Source: Tumebacillus avium (lineage in GTDB: Bacteria > Bacillota > Bacilli > Tumebacillales > Tumebacillaceae). From it: a DNA stretch of 64,000 nucleotides. The position numbers and the translations under genes are program-made. The stretch spans positions 2,022,501 to 2,086,500 of the forward strand of contig NZ_CP021434.1 of NCBI RefSeq assembly GCF_002162355.1. The letters are read 5' to 3'. The notes beneath the pieces were generated by a model. It did not search any database, was not told the DNA's origin, and was given only the letters and a program-made list of their open reading frames with translations. Below are positions 26,446-34,723 of the stretch, piece after piece (positions within the stretch are counted from its first letter, which is position 1; the number at the start of each line of letters is the position of its first letter).

Positions 26446-27076
26446 ATATATCTTCAATCCCATCCAACACTTCCTGTATCCGCATGAAAAACTTCCCCAC
26501 ATGCACACCATCAACCAACGCATGATGTGCCTGCACGCCAAGCGGCACTTTCACCTTCCCATTCTCCTCAAAAAACTTGCCCCAGGCGATGCGCGGTACG
26601 CTGTCGTGGGGGTCCATATGTATAGGATGCTGGACGCTGGTGAAGGAGACCCAGGGGAGGCAGGTCACGTACAGCAAGTCATCGCGGCCGGGCTCGTCTT
26701 CGAGGTAGACGGTGTCTTTGGCCGCTTCCATCACGCGGGCGGTTTCCTCTAAGAAAACGTGCATCTCCGGATGATACTTCGTTTCTGTAAAACGGAACAC
26801 ATCCTCTGACGTCATCAGTGTAAACGACGGATGCACCACCTCATGCTCGACCACGCCGTCCTCACGAATCCGATGGCGGAACTCTTTCAGCTCATTGGCC
26901 GTCCGCACGACCGCGTACAAAAACGCTTTGAAAAAAGACAATTTGTGTTCCTTGACCACTGCTGAGAAACGTGTCACATCAACATTCGCACAGACGTTAA
27001 AATGCGGGTAATCCATCGTGCGGAAGTAGTTGAAATGATTTTTCCTCGGCCAGGTTTCCAAATCGATATATCGCAT
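26426..27076 (-). CDS. Chloramphenicol acetyltransferase-like (type A CAT fold)
   Basis: A 216-aa trimer-type CAT family protein with the catalytic HHALVDGVHVGKFF motif near the C-terminus (HHxxxDGxH). N-terminal WPRKNHFNYF is also family typical. True CAT would acetylate chloramphenicol, but many chromosomal CatA-like proteins have other acceptors, so resistance is not established. The stop lies within the shared terminator. Confidence 0.85.
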   Translation of the reverse strand: MRYIDLETWPRKNHFNYFRTMDYPHFNVCANVDVTRFSAVVKEHKLSFFKAFLYAVVRTANELKEFRHRIREDGVVEHEVVHPSFTLMTSEDVFRFTETKYHPEMHVFLEETARVMEAAKDTVYLEDEPGRDDLLYVTCLPWVSFTSVQHPIHMDPHDSVPRIAWGKFFEENGKVKVPLGVQAHHALVDGVHVGKFFMRIQEVLDGIEDIYKGTHR

Positions 27077-27145
27077 GAAATCGAACTCCTTTTCTGCTAT
27101 CCTACGAGTAGGATTTTACTGGAAGGGGTGCTGTAAGAGCAAACA

Positions 27146-27332
27146 ATGAAATGTTATTTTGTATCTCGCGTGCAGCTTGGACGGATTTATCGCCACCGAG
27201 GACCACGGTGTGGAGTGGCTGCACGAAGCGGCGCGCGCAGAAAATGGCGACAACGGCTATTCTGTCTTTTACAACACGGTTGACGAGATCGTCAAGGGGC
27301 GCTTTTGGACAACTCGTCCAGTTGACGTATAG
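27146..27332 (+). pseudogene. RibD_C/dihydrofolate-reductase-like remnant
   Basis: From 27153 the frame reads VILYLACSLDGFIATEDHG and then GDNGYSVFYNTVDEIVKGR, which matches the first third of the RibD_C (DHFR-like) family. An ATG at 27146 is out of frame by one base: deleting one A from the AAA at 27149-27151 would join ATG to it. After KGR the sequence diverges and stops at 27332, so about two thirds of the gene is missing. It is both frameshifted and truncated. Confidence 0.7.
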
Positions 27333-27387
27333 AACGCAATAAAATACGGGAAAGGCTAACAGCATCGAAACGCAAGGAGTGTGCAAG

Positions 27388-27813
27388 ATGAACGAAATTG
27401 CGGTCAAAGAGCTGAACGCCTTTCTCGAAGGACAATACATGGGCGTCCACGCCTATGAGCACTACATTCACAACGCGCAAGACCCGCAGCTGAAACGGGA
27501 GCTGCAGCGCATTCAGCAGGAGCATAAGCGAAACGCCGCCCGCATCGCTGAACGCATTCAGAACCTCGGCGGGCTGGCCGCAGATGATGTCGGTTTTAAA
27601 GGGGCGATTCAGGAGCAGATGGCCGAATGGATGGGTTTCGCGGACACGTACGACGGCATCTTAAAAGAGGCGTACCAAGGCGAAAAAATCGGCTCCGGCA
27701 TGGCGGAAGAAATCGTACGCGGTGACCTCGACCCGGAAAGCCATCGCCTGATCCAAGACGTGCTGACCGACAACCGCCGCCATCTCGACGAACTGCAAAA
27801 AATGCTCCACTAA
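27388..27813 (+). CDS. DUF2383-like ferritin-fold protein
   Basis: A 141-aa four-helix-bundle protein of the PA2169/DUF2383 type: N-terminal KELNAFLEGQYMGVHAYEHYI and spaced Glu/His residues such as QQEHKRNA and NRRHLDELQ. A metal-binding role is possible but not proven. The ATG at 27388 has AAGGAG at 8-bp spacing and is preferred over the GTG at 27379 inside that site. A terminator follows. Confidence 0.7.
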   Translation: MNEIAVKELNAFLEGQYMGVHAYEHYIHNAQDPQLKRELQRIQQEHKRNAARIAERIQNLGGLAADDVGFKGAIQEQMAEWMGFADTYDGILKEAYQGEKIGSGMAEEIVRGDLDPESHRLIQDVLTDNRRHLDELQKMLH

Positions 27814-27830
27814 CACTATCCGATTTGCTG

Positions 27831-27862
27831 CAAAGGGCTGTCATCCGACAGTCCTTTTGTTG
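27831..27862 (+). terminator. Terminator after ferritin-like gene
   Basis: AAAGGGCTGTC (27832-27842) pairs with GACAGTCCTTT (27847-27857), then a short T-rich tail. The TATAAT of the next promoter begins at 27863. Confidence 0.75.
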
Positions 27863-27903
27863 TATAATTCTGGTAATAAATGAAAGTGGGGATTTTTCTA
27901 TTG

Positions 27904-28845
27904 ATGAAATTAGGCTTGATGCACAAGGTGGTCAGCACCGTGCAGGAAAACTGGACGAGCCAGCTGGCTGAGCAAATCGCCGCACCGTGGGGGTTCGACA
28001 ACGGCAGCGTAAAATATTTTCGGGGCAGCGCGAACTTTATTTTTGTCGGCAAACGAGAGGGACAGACGTATATCCTGCGCTTCAACCATGAGGATGAACG
28101 CGAGATAGCAGCGATCGAGGCCGAATTGAAAATCGTCAACTATTTAGCGGAGCAAGGGCTTCGCGTCGCAAAACCGGTGCTTTCCGCCGAACAGCGTGTG
28201 GTCGAAACGATTCAGACCGAGCTCGGCACTTTCTATGCCGTCGTGTTTGAAGCGCTGCCGGGCGGACATTGGGAGTTCGAAGCGCTGACCCTTGAGCAAT
28301 TTGAAAGCTGGGGGCGCGAACTCGGCCGACTCCATCAGGCTCTGAAACAGATGCCGGAGTCATACCGCCAAGGACGTCCGTCTTGGAGCGAACAGCTTGC
28401 CCCCTTGCAGCAAACACATCCCGAAGCGGCCGAACTGCTGCAATGGATGGAGACGCTCGATCATTCACCGCAGTACGCGGGGGTCATCCATTATGATTTT
28501 GAACTGGACAACATCTGCTGGGATGGGGACAGCGCTGGAATCCTCGATTTCGACGACTGCGCGGTGTACCGCTACGAAGCGGACATCGCCTTCGCCCTGC
28601 GCGATCTGTTTGAACATGGCGTCGATGCGCAAGATTCACGCTTGCATGCCTTTCTCACCGGCTACACATCGCTCACAGAACTTGCGCCGGATGCCATCGC
28701 GCATCTGCCCAAATACCTGCGGGCGCACGAACTGATTCTGCAGGCCCGCCTGTGCCGTGCGGTCGACATCGCCGACGACCCGATGTACCCGGACTGGCTG
28801 CGCGGACTGCGCGTCAAACTCTGGAAGCGGGTAGGCGGGCATTGA
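27904..28845 (+). CDS. Aminoglycoside-phosphotransferase-fold kinase-like protein
   Basis: A 313-aa APH/choline-kinase-fold protein. VIHYDFELDNICWD is the catalytic loop (H-x-D-x4-N) and GILDFDDCAVYR is the Mg-binding DFD-like motif. Similar proteins include homoserine-kinase-like and spore-associated enzymes; substrate unknown. GTGGGG precedes 27904. An ATG at 27880 would be almost leaderless after the TATAAT at 27863-27868, and a TTG at 27901 is also possible. Confidence 0.8.
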   Translation: MKLGLMHKVVSTVQENWTSQLAEQIAAPWGFDNGSVKYFRGSANFIFVGKREGQTYILRFNHEDEREIAAIEAELKIVNYLAEQGLRVAKPVLSAEQRVVETIQTELGTFYAVVFEALPGGHWEFEALTLEQFESWGRELGRLHQALKQMPESYRQGRPSWSEQLAPLQQTHPEAAELLQWMETLDHSPQYAGVIHYDFELDNICWDGDSAGILDFDDCAVYRYEADIAFALRDLFEHGVDAQDSRLHAFLTGYTSLTELAPDAIAHLPKYLRAHELILQARLCRAVDIADDPMYPDWLRGLRVKLWKRVGGH

Positions 28846-28861
28846 AAAAAGAAGTCCGGGC

Positions 28862-29404
28862 CTAAAACAGCTCCCAGACCATCCACAGACCGAGCAGGAT
28901 CAGCACGATCCCGCCGAGCTTTTCTGCCGCTTCGCCGAGCAGCGGCTGCAAGCGTTTGCCAAATGTCAGCCCCAGCCACGTAAATAGCAGCGCCTGCAAG
29001 CCAAACAGCAACACCGTCCAGCCGAGGGGCAGTCCGGCCAGACCAAATGACAAGCCGACCGCTAACTCATCGACGGAGATTAGCAGGGCGGCAAAAAGCA
29101 GCGCCCAGCCGGTCAGTCGGGCTTTTTTCTGCAAGCCTTCCACTTCATCATCATCTTCAAACAGCAGATAAACTCCGACCCCGATCACCGCCAATGCGCC
29201 CACCCATGGTCCGTACGTTCCAAGCCAGCTCAGCGCCGTGCGGCCGAGCAGCAAGCCGAGGGCGGGCATCAAGGCTTCGGCGAGCGCAAACACCAGCGCG
29301 ATCTTTACCCGTCCCTGCACGCCGGACAAGCTGAGCCCGACCGCCATGAAAAGCGTATCCAAGCCAAGCGCCAGAATCGGCGCGATCCATTTTAGTACGT
29401 CCAT
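28862..29404 (-). CDS. mntP: MntP-like manganese efflux protein
   Basis: A 180-aa membrane protein of the MntP/DUF204 type with six hydrophobic segments. The two internally related halves each have an acidic motif: ALGLDTLFMAVGLSL and SVDELAVGLSFG. A cytoplasmic acidic loop FEDDDEVEG separates them. MntP exports Mn(II). The ATG at 29404 (CGAGGTG upstream) is preferred over a longer frame. It is divergent from the Mn-riboswitch-controlled TerC gene, which strengthens the call. Confidence 0.8.
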   Translation of the reverse strand: MDVLKWIAPILALGLDTLFMAVGLSLSGVQGRVKIALVFALAEALMPALGLLLGRTALSWLGTYGPWVGALAVIGVGVYLLFEDDDEVEGLQKKARLTGWALLFAALLISVDELAVGLSFGLAGLPLGWTVLLFGLQALLFTWLGLTFGKRLQPLLGEAAEKLGGIVLILLGLWMVWELF

Positions 29405-29520
29405 TCGATCCGGCACCTCGCAAAAGTTCTGACATATCCCATGTCTTTCGATCATAGCATCTATGGAGGCTGGTGCCTATTTCCTTGACGGTCAAGCCCA
29501 ACTGATTTACAATAGAACAA

Positions 29521-29656
29521 TCAAAGGGGAGTAGCTTGCAGGCAGTCCCCCTGCCTGAGACAAAGTCGTCATGACGAGGAGTGATCCTCCGGCTTTGTTG
29601 AGCCTAGTGCTTAGCGAGACCTTTGCCATTATTTCCAATGGCAGAGGTCTCTTTTA
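29521..29656 (+). promoter_or_regulatory. yybP-ykoY manganese riboswitch with terminator
   Basis: The leader has AAAGGGGAGTAGC at its 5' side and AGCGAGACCTTTGCC at its 3' side, both characteristic of the yybP-ykoY class. P1 pairs CAAAGG (29522-29527) with CCTTTG (29620-29625). The same 3' strand is part of a 15-bp terminator stem 29616-29630 / 29637-29651 followed by T4. Thus Mn binding would favour P1 and block termination, switching on the TerC gene. Confidence 0.9.
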
Positions 29657-29705
29657 TTTTTGTCCAAAAGGGACATTCTGTATAGGTGAAAGGAGCGATT
29701 CCGAC

Positions 29706-30380
29706 GTGTTTGAGTATATCTGGGCCCTGATTTCTATCATTATTATCGACCTGGTCGTTTCGGGTGACAACGCGATGGTCATCGCCCTTGCTTCCCGCCG
29801 CCTGCCGGATGAACAGCGCAAGCGTGCGATCCTCTGGGGCACAGCCGGTGCGGTCGGGCTGCGCGTGTCGCTGACCGTCGTGGCGGTCTACCTGCTGCAA
29901 GTGCCGCTCTTGCAAGCGATCGGCGGCGTGTTCCTGCTGTGGGTGGCGATCAAGCTGCTCATCGACAACACCGATGAAGAAGCCAACATCAAAGAAGGCG
30001 CCACTTTTGGCGCGGCGATCCGCACGATCATCATGGCGGATCTGGTCCTGTCGCTCGACAACATCTTCGCTGTTGCGGCAGCGGGGAAAGAACATATCTC
30101 CCTCGTCCTGATCGGTCTGGCTATCTCCATCCCGATCATCGTCTGGGGTTCGACGATCATCCTCAAGCTGATCAACCGCTTCCCGATCCTGATCTACATC
30201 GGGGCGGGCGTGCTGGGCTGGACGGCCGGCAACATGCTGATCGATGACAAACTGCTTGCGCCGATCTTCTCCGCGGAGTTCCTGCACTACCTGATCCCGG
30301 CAGTTACGACGCTGCTCGTCGTCGGCTTTGGCAAATGGTGGACCTCCCGCCACAAGCCGCAGGTGGAAGCGGAAGCCTAA
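29706..30380 (+). CDS. TerC-family membrane protein (YjbE/YkoY type)
   Basis: A 224-aa integral membrane protein with about seven hydrophobic helices. The TerC signatures VSGDNAMVIALASRRLP and LSLDNIFAVAAAG carry the conserved Asp-Asn pairs. B. subtilis relatives export Mn(II) and help metallate secreted enzymes. The GTG at 29706 follows AAAGGAG; the longer frame from 29571 would run through the riboswitch. Control by the upstream Mn riboswitch is expected. Confidence 0.88.
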   Translation: MFEYIWALISIIIIDLVVSGDNAMVIALASRRLPDEQRKRAILWGTAGAVGLRVSLTVVAVYLLQVPLLQAIGGVFLLWVAIKLLIDNTDEEANIKEGATFGAAIRTIIMADLVLSLDNIFAVAAAGKEHISLVLIGLAISIPIIVWGSTIILKLINRFPILIYIGAGVLGWTAGNMLIDDKLLAPIFSAEFLHYLIPAVTTLLVVGFGKWWTSRHKPQVEAEA

Positions 30381-30443
30381 GAGTTGGGCGCACCGCCCTG
30401 TACACGCCCGCATAAGATAGAGCAGGAAAAGGAGGGGAGCGCG

Positions 30444-30608
30444 ATGTGCAAAAACGCTCTCACCCGTGTTCCCGCCGGTCATATGCGAGAGCGCGAACGC
30501 GCCTTGATCATCAAACTGATCGATCTGCGCGTCACGAGACAGGAGCGGGGCCCTGTGCCTCTGCATGAGGTGAAGCAGGGAAAATCCATCAAAAAAACAC
30601 CGCAGTGA
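30444..30608 (+). CDS. Small basic protein, unknown function
   Basis: A 54-residue ORF rich in Arg/Lys (MRERERALIIKLIDLRVTRQERG). It has a strong AAGGAGG ribosome-binding site and its stop lies within the terminator shared with the next gene. No family recognised. Support is the ribosome-binding site and position only. Confidence 0.45.
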   Translation: MCKNALTRVPAGHMRERERALIIKLIDLRVTRQERGPVPLHEVKQGKSIKKTPQ

Positions 30609-30625
30609 TCACTGCGGTGTTTTTC
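30593..30625. terminator. Bidirectional palindromic terminator
   Basis: A perfect palindrome centred in TGATCA (ACACCGCAG on the left, CTGCGGTGT on the right), flanked by A and T runs. It sits between the convergent small ORF and the alpha/beta-hydrolase. Confidence 0.85.
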
Positions 30626-31442
30626 TTTTGGCTTCAAAAAACGTGACCAGCTCTTCGGTCAGCCACTCCGGATGTTCCTCCATCGGCATGTGCCCGCAGT
30701 TGTTCAGCCGCTCATAGCGGACGACATTGGGCAGCACATCCCGATAGCGGTCACCGATGCGCGGCGGCACGATGCGGTCCTGATCGCCCCACAAGAGCAG
30801 GGTCGGGATCTTGATGTTGCTGCACAGGTCCGGAGAGATGCCCGCTTCGCGGTCATGGGCCAGCCGCCGCATCGCCAGCGGGAACTCCTCCCGGCGGTAC
30901 GGCGCGACATATTCGGCGATCACATCCGACCCGTAGACCGACGGATCGGCGACGATGCGCGAGATCGAACGCCGAAAGCCTCTTTCATCAAACCTGCGTT
31001 TCACCAACCATCCCATCCACGCCCCCGACAGCAAGCGCCGCTGCCATGGCTTAAACGCCGGGCGGAACCCGTCGGCCGCGACCAGCACCAGTTGCCGGAA
31101 CGGGGTCGGGTCGAAGGAAGCGGCGAGCGCGGAGATCTCGCCGCCCATCGAGTGTCCGACGAGGCGCACGTTTTGCAGCTCCAATTTGCCGATCACGTCC
31201 AGCACGCGCCGGGCCTGCGCCGACTGCGAATAATCGCCGTCGTTTGGCATGTCGCTTTTGCCAAAGCCGAGCAGATCGAGCGCATAGACCGTATAGCGCA
31301 AGGCGAGCTGCTCCGCTACCAGACGCCAGCAGTATGACGAAGCAAACAGCCCGTGCACCAAAAACACCGGCTCGCCTGCTCCGCGCTTTTCTACATAAAG
31401 AGTCCCGCCGTCGACGTCAACGTTCAGAACCTGCGGGTTCAT
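30609..31442 (-). CDS. Alpha/beta-hydrolase
   Basis: A 277-aa alpha/beta-hydrolase. The HGLFASSYCW oxyanion loop, nucleophile elbow GHSMGGE, acid LLWGDQDRIVPP and C-terminal His in NCGHMPMEEHP are in canonical order. The substrate is not predictable. The start lies 5 bp downstream of the HesB-like gene's stop, so the two are probably co-transcribed. Confidence 0.85.
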   Translation of the reverse strand: MNPQVLNVDVDGGTLYVEKRGAGEPVFLVHGLFASSYCWRLVAEQLALRYTVYALDLLGFGKSDMPNDGDYSQSAQARRVLDVIGKLELQNVRLVGHSMGGEISALAASFDPTPFRQLVLVAADGFRPAFKPWQRRLLSGAWMGWLVKRRFDERGFRRSISRIVADPSVYGSDVIAEYVAPYRREEFPLAMRRLAHDREAGISPDLCSNIKIPTLLLWGDQDRIVPPRIGDRYRDVLPNVVRYERLNNCGHMPMEEHPEWLTEELVTFFEAKRKTPQ

Positions 31443-31447
31443 CGCTC

Positions 31448-31756
31448 TTAGTGGTCGCCGTGGTTGTTTTTGCTCGGGTTGGTGATCTTGAAGCCTTCGC
31501 TCGGGTAGAGCAGGTATTTGATCGACAGGCCGTTGAGGAAGTCTTTGTTATCCGGACCGACGAGCAGTTCCATGCCTTGTGCGGTCACCACTTCGTCTTC
31601 CGGCTTTTGCGTGTCAAAAGCCAAACCGTAGTGTGCGTGGTCGCCGTGCACGTGGTCCACGTAGACGCGGCATTTCAGTTCCGGGTTGTTTTCTTGTGCC
31701 AATGCTTCGCGGATCTTTTTCGCCGCGAGCGAGTTCATCTCGATAGTCGTTGTCAA
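31448..31756 (-). CDS. HesB/IscA-like iron-sulfur biogenesis-fold protein
   Basis: A 102-aa protein of the Fe-S biosynthesis (HesB/IscA) fold type: MNSLAAKKIREAL, a long middle strand region and SIKYLLYPSEGFKITNPS. The cysteines of true IscA are not retained apart from one near the N-terminal third (ELKCRVYVD), while His residues are enriched (VDHVHGDHAHYG and a C-terminal HGDH). It may not be an Fe-S scaffold. The TTG at 31756 is chosen because GAGGTG lies 7 bp away. Confidence 0.65.
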   Translation of the reverse strand: MTTTIEMNSLAAKKIREALAQENNPELKCRVYVDHVHGDHAHYGLAFDTQKPEDEVVTAQGMELLVGPDNKDFLNGLSIKYLLYPSEGFKITNPSKNNHGDH

Positions 31757-31790
31757 AGGAAAGCACCTCAGTCTTTTTATGGAATACCTC

Positions 31791-32570
31791 TTAGTATAGC
31801 GATTCTTGGTCACGCGCGTCAAAAAAGACCTGCAACAATCCGTTCTGAATCGCCGTCAGCAGGATCGCATTCAACGGCAACATCAAGGCCAGCGTCCCGA
31901 CGGAGAAAAAGGCGTTCAGCAGAAAGGCCAGCACCGTGTTGACGCCGGCGATGAGCAGAAAATACGTCAAAGCTTTTCCCTTAACCTTGTTCCGCAACTC
32001 CACCGAACGGCGAAACGCTGCTTTGAATCCGGTCTGCTCCACGACCACCGTGAATTCGAAAAAGAGAAAATGATAGCGGAACCACAGCATCAGCACGATC
32101 GCCAACAAGCCGCCAAACACGCCAAAAACTCCGATGATCGGCACCATGATGCCCATAAACAGCGCCTGCGTAAACATCCACAGCAAAATCTTGCCGAACG
32201 AACGGCGCGCATCCTGCCCCGATGTGCCGGGCAGATCGCGCTGGCTGCGGGCGAGCAGCGCAAGGTAATAGGCATTGCCCAAACCATAGATGAACATCGA
32301 TGAGATCAGCACCAGCAGCGCCATAAAGCCCTTGCCTGCAAAAATTGCGTTGTTCGTGCTCGGCTGATGCGCTGCTTCCAGCAGCGACTGCAGCCCTGGA
32401 ATCCCTACGTTGGCCGTCACTTTAAACGAAGCGATCGAATCCATCGACTGCGGACCGCCGAGCAGCCCCCAGCTGATCAAGAGACTCCCCGCTTCAAATG
32501 CAATCGCAAACAAAGCCGCACCCAGCCACAACGTGCCTTTTCCCGGCATCTTTTGTAATTCCGTCCTCAT
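31791..32570 (-). CDS. Polytopic membrane protein, unknown function
   Basis: About 259 aa with five to six hydrophobic segments and a basic region FKAAFRRSVELRNKVKGKAL of the kind seen in DUF4013/YciC-like membrane proteins. The ATG at 32570 has GGGAGGG upstream and a TATAAT on the same strand at 32599-32604. The stretch before it has no good site. Function unknown. Confidence 0.65.
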   Translation of the reverse strand: MRTELQKMPGKGTLWLGAALFAIAFEAGSLLISWGLLGGPQSMDSIASFKVTANVGIPGLQSLLEAAHQPSTNNAIFAGKGFMALLVLISSMFIYGLGNAYYLALLARSQRDLPGTSGQDARRSFGKILLWMFTQALFMGIMVPIIGVFGVFGGLLAIVLMLWFRYHFLFFEFTVVVEQTGFKAAFRRSVELRNKVKGKALTYFLLIAGVNTVLAFLLNAFFSVGTLALMLPLNAILLTAIQNGLLQVFFDARDQESLY

Positions 32571-32658
32571 GTCATCCCTCCCGGAACTGTCTGCTTCCAT
32601 TATAATAGATAAAAGATTCAAACAATACAGCAAACCCCAATTTTTGTGAAAATGTCTC

Positions 32659-32688
32659 TTGTCAAAGGACATGTCCACATGCTAAGAT
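32659..32688 (+). promoter_or_regulatory. Promoter of the ykkC-class leader
   Basis: TTGTCA (32659-32664), 18-bp spacer, TAAGAT (32683-32688). Predicted start near 32695, just before the conserved leader. Confidence 0.65.
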
Positions 32689-32699
32689 ACATGGAACAA

Positions 32700-32840
32700 G
32701 TGGAAGGGCCTCTAGGGAGCCGACGGGAAACCGGATCGAACCAAGCGGGGCCGAGCGCATCGGAGATGCGTTACACCGTGGGGATAAAAGACCTGCGGCA
32801 AGTTCCAGCACCACGGGAACTTGTCGGCAGGTCTTTTCTG
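32700..32840 (+). promoter_or_regulatory. ykkC-class riboswitch (guanidine-I or variant) with terminator
   Basis: CTAGGG at 32712-32717, GGGGCCGAGCG starting at 32747, a hairpin CGCATC (32756-32761)/GATGCG (32765-32770), then ACACCGTGGGGATAAAAG ending at 32790. These are in the order and spacing of the ykkC-yxkD family. A strong terminator follows (GACCTGC 32790-32796 with GCAGGTC 32827-32833, extended by CAAGTTCC/GGAACTTG). The ligand cannot be fixed by eye: guanidine, or one of the nucleotide-binding ykkC subtypes. It controls the three-gene ABC exporter. Confidence 0.7.
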
Positions 32841-32889
32841 TTTTCCCGACCGGAATTCCGAAGATTGAAGGTGAAGGAGGAGCGTGCAG

Positions 32890-33909
32890 ATGTCCGCGAT
32901 ACGTGTACAAGGATTAACAAAGTCATTCACGATGAAACACAAGCAGGCTGGGCTTATCGGCAGTATCAAAGGGTTGTTCAACCCGACCGTCAGTGAAAAG
33001 GTGGCCGTCAAGCCGATCGATTTTACCGTCGAACAAGGCGAAGTCTTGGCCTTTCTCGGGCCGAACGGAGCAGGCAAATCGACAACGATCAAAATGTTGA
33101 CCGGCATCCTGCATCCCTCCGGCGGCGAAGCGGCCGTGCTCGGCTACTGTCCGTGGACGGAGCGGCATAAGCTGGCCTTTCACATCGGCTCCGTCTTTGG
33201 CCAAAAATCGCAGCTCTGGTACCACCTGCCGCCGCTCGACACGTTTGAGCTGATGGGCCGCATCTACGAAGTTGGGCAAAACGATTTCAAAAAGCGCCGT
33301 GACGACCTGATCGAGCGCTTCGAGCTGGGGCCGTACCTGCACACCGCCGTCCGCAAACTGTCGCTTGGCGAACGCATGCGCTGCGAAATCGCTGCGGCGC
33401 TGTTGCACCGCCCGCAGATCGTCTTTCTCGACGAGCCGACGATCGGCCTCGACGTTGTGGTCAAACACAAGATTCGCGAGCTGATCCGCGAGATGAACAA
33501 AGAGGAAGGCACCACGCTCTTCCTGACCTCGCATGACGCCGGCGACATCGAGCAGCTCTGCAAGCGGGCCATCGTGATCAACCACGGCCAGATCATTCTC
33601 GACGATACCGTCTCGAACATGAAACGAGACTTCTTAACCTATAAAACGATCAAGCTCAAACTGGCCGAAACGCCGGAGCACTTCCACTGCCAAGGCGTGG
33701 AGATCGTCAAGCAAAATGGCAGCGGGCTGCGACTGTCGGTCGACACGACCCAGACGACGATCGAAGAAGCGCTCGCCTACATCGTCAACAACCACCGCCT
33801 GGTCGACGTGACGATCGAAGACCCGCCGATGGAAGAGATCATCACCCACATCTACGCCCGCACGGGAAAAGAGGAGGCGAGGAGCGATGCAGCAGCAACT
33901 CTCTCGTGA
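32890..33909 (+). CDS. ABC transporter ATP-binding protein (COG4586-like)
   Basis: A 339-aa ABC ATPase. Walker A GPNGAGKST, Q-loop region FGQKSQLWYHLPP, signature LSLGERMRCEIA, Walker B IVFLDEPTIGLD and a switch His in LTSHDAGDIEQL are all present. The inserted N-terminal loop (GLIGSIKGLFNP) and the 'HLPPLDTFEL' segment are typical of COG4586 ATPases, which pair with COG4587 and COG3694 permeases as here. ATG follows GAAGGAGGAG; it overlaps the next gene by 23 bp. Confidence 0.85.
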   Translation: MSAIRVQGLTKSFTMKHKQAGLIGSIKGLFNPTVSEKVAVKPIDFTVEQGEVLAFLGPNGAGKSTTIKMLTGILHPSGGEAAVLGYCPWTERHKLAFHIGSVFGQKSQLWYHLPPLDTFELMGRIYEVGQNDFKKRRDDLIERFELGPYLHTAVRKLSLGERMRCEIAAALLHRPQIVFLDEPTIGLDVVVKHKIRELIREMNKEEGTTLFLTSHDAGDIEQLCKRAIVINHGQIILDDTVSNMKRDFLTYKTIKLKLAETPEHFHCQGVEIVKQNGSGLRLSVDTTQTTIEEALAYIVNNHRLVDVTIEDPPMEEIITHIYARTGKEEARSDAAATLS

Positions 33910-34723
33910 GCCCCGCGTGTCCACCCTGGCCTTGAAACTGGCCAAATACACGGCGGTCGGCTCGATCACCGTTCGCAACAACCTGGCTTATATCTATGAC
34001 TTTGTGATTCGTTCGTTCTTTCTGATCGTGATCTTGTATGTTTTCATCCAGCTCTGGAGCGTCACCTACGAAAGCGTCGGCACGACGCGGATCGCCGGGT
34101 ATACGTTTGAACAGATCATCTGGTACCTGATCTTTGCGGAAGCGTTTGTGCTCGCGGCGCCGAAAGTCTCCTTGAAAGTCGAAGAAGAAGTTTTGAAAGG
34201 CGACATCGGCTACCAGTTGACCCGCCCGATGAACTACCTCCTGTTCCACTACGCGTCCTACATGGGCGAAGCGCTGGTGCGGGTGGCGATCAACCTCGTG
34301 ATCGGCGGGCTGTTGGGACTCCTGCTGTTTGGCTGGCCTGATTTTGGCTTTGGCTGGCTGGGCTTCCTGATCGTGATGATCGGTTCGTACACGATGCACT
34401 ACCTGATCACGATGATGGTCGGACTCTGTGCGCTCTGGGTGGAAGAGGTGCGCGGGATCGATTTTGTTTACAATAAGCTGCTCTTCACGATCGGCGGGAT
34501 GATGATTCCGCTGGAAATGATGCCCGACACGCTGCAGAAAGTCTGCGAGTTCCTGCCGTTTCAGGCGGTCGTCTACTTTGCGGCGAAGACGGCGGTGCAG
34601 TTTGATTTCATTTCCATGCTGAAAATGATCGGCATCCAGGCGCTCTGGGCGCTGGTGATCGGGCTGATCTTGACGGTGATGTATGCGAAAGGAGTGAAAA
34701 AACTCAATGTCAACGGCGGTTAA
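33887..34723 (+). CDS. ABC-2 type permease (COG4587-like)
   Basis: A 278-aa permease with six hydrophobic helices. It is encoded between its ATPase and a second permease, with overlaps at both ends, so the three subunits are made together. The family has DUF990-type architecture; substrate unknown. The cytoplasmic N-terminus is basic. Confidence 0.8.
   Translation: MQQQLSREPRVSTLALKLAKYTAVGSITVRNNLAYIYDFVIRSFFLIVILYVFIQLWSVTYESVGTTRIAGYTFEQIIWYLIFAEAFVLAAPKVSLKVEEEVLKGDIGYQLTRPMNYLLFHYASYMGEALVRVAINLVIGGLLGLLLFGWPDFGFGWLGFLIVMIGSYTMHYLITMMVGLCALWVEEVRGIDFVYNKLLFTIGGMMIPLEMMPDTLQKVCEFLPFQAVVYFAAKTAVQFDFISMLKMIGIQALWALVIGLILTVMYAKGVKKLNVNGG

Noticed and set aside
29571..29705. N-terminal extension of the TerC gene
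   Set aside because: The stretch is the Mn riboswitch expression platform; the GTG at 29706 has a proper ribosome-binding site.
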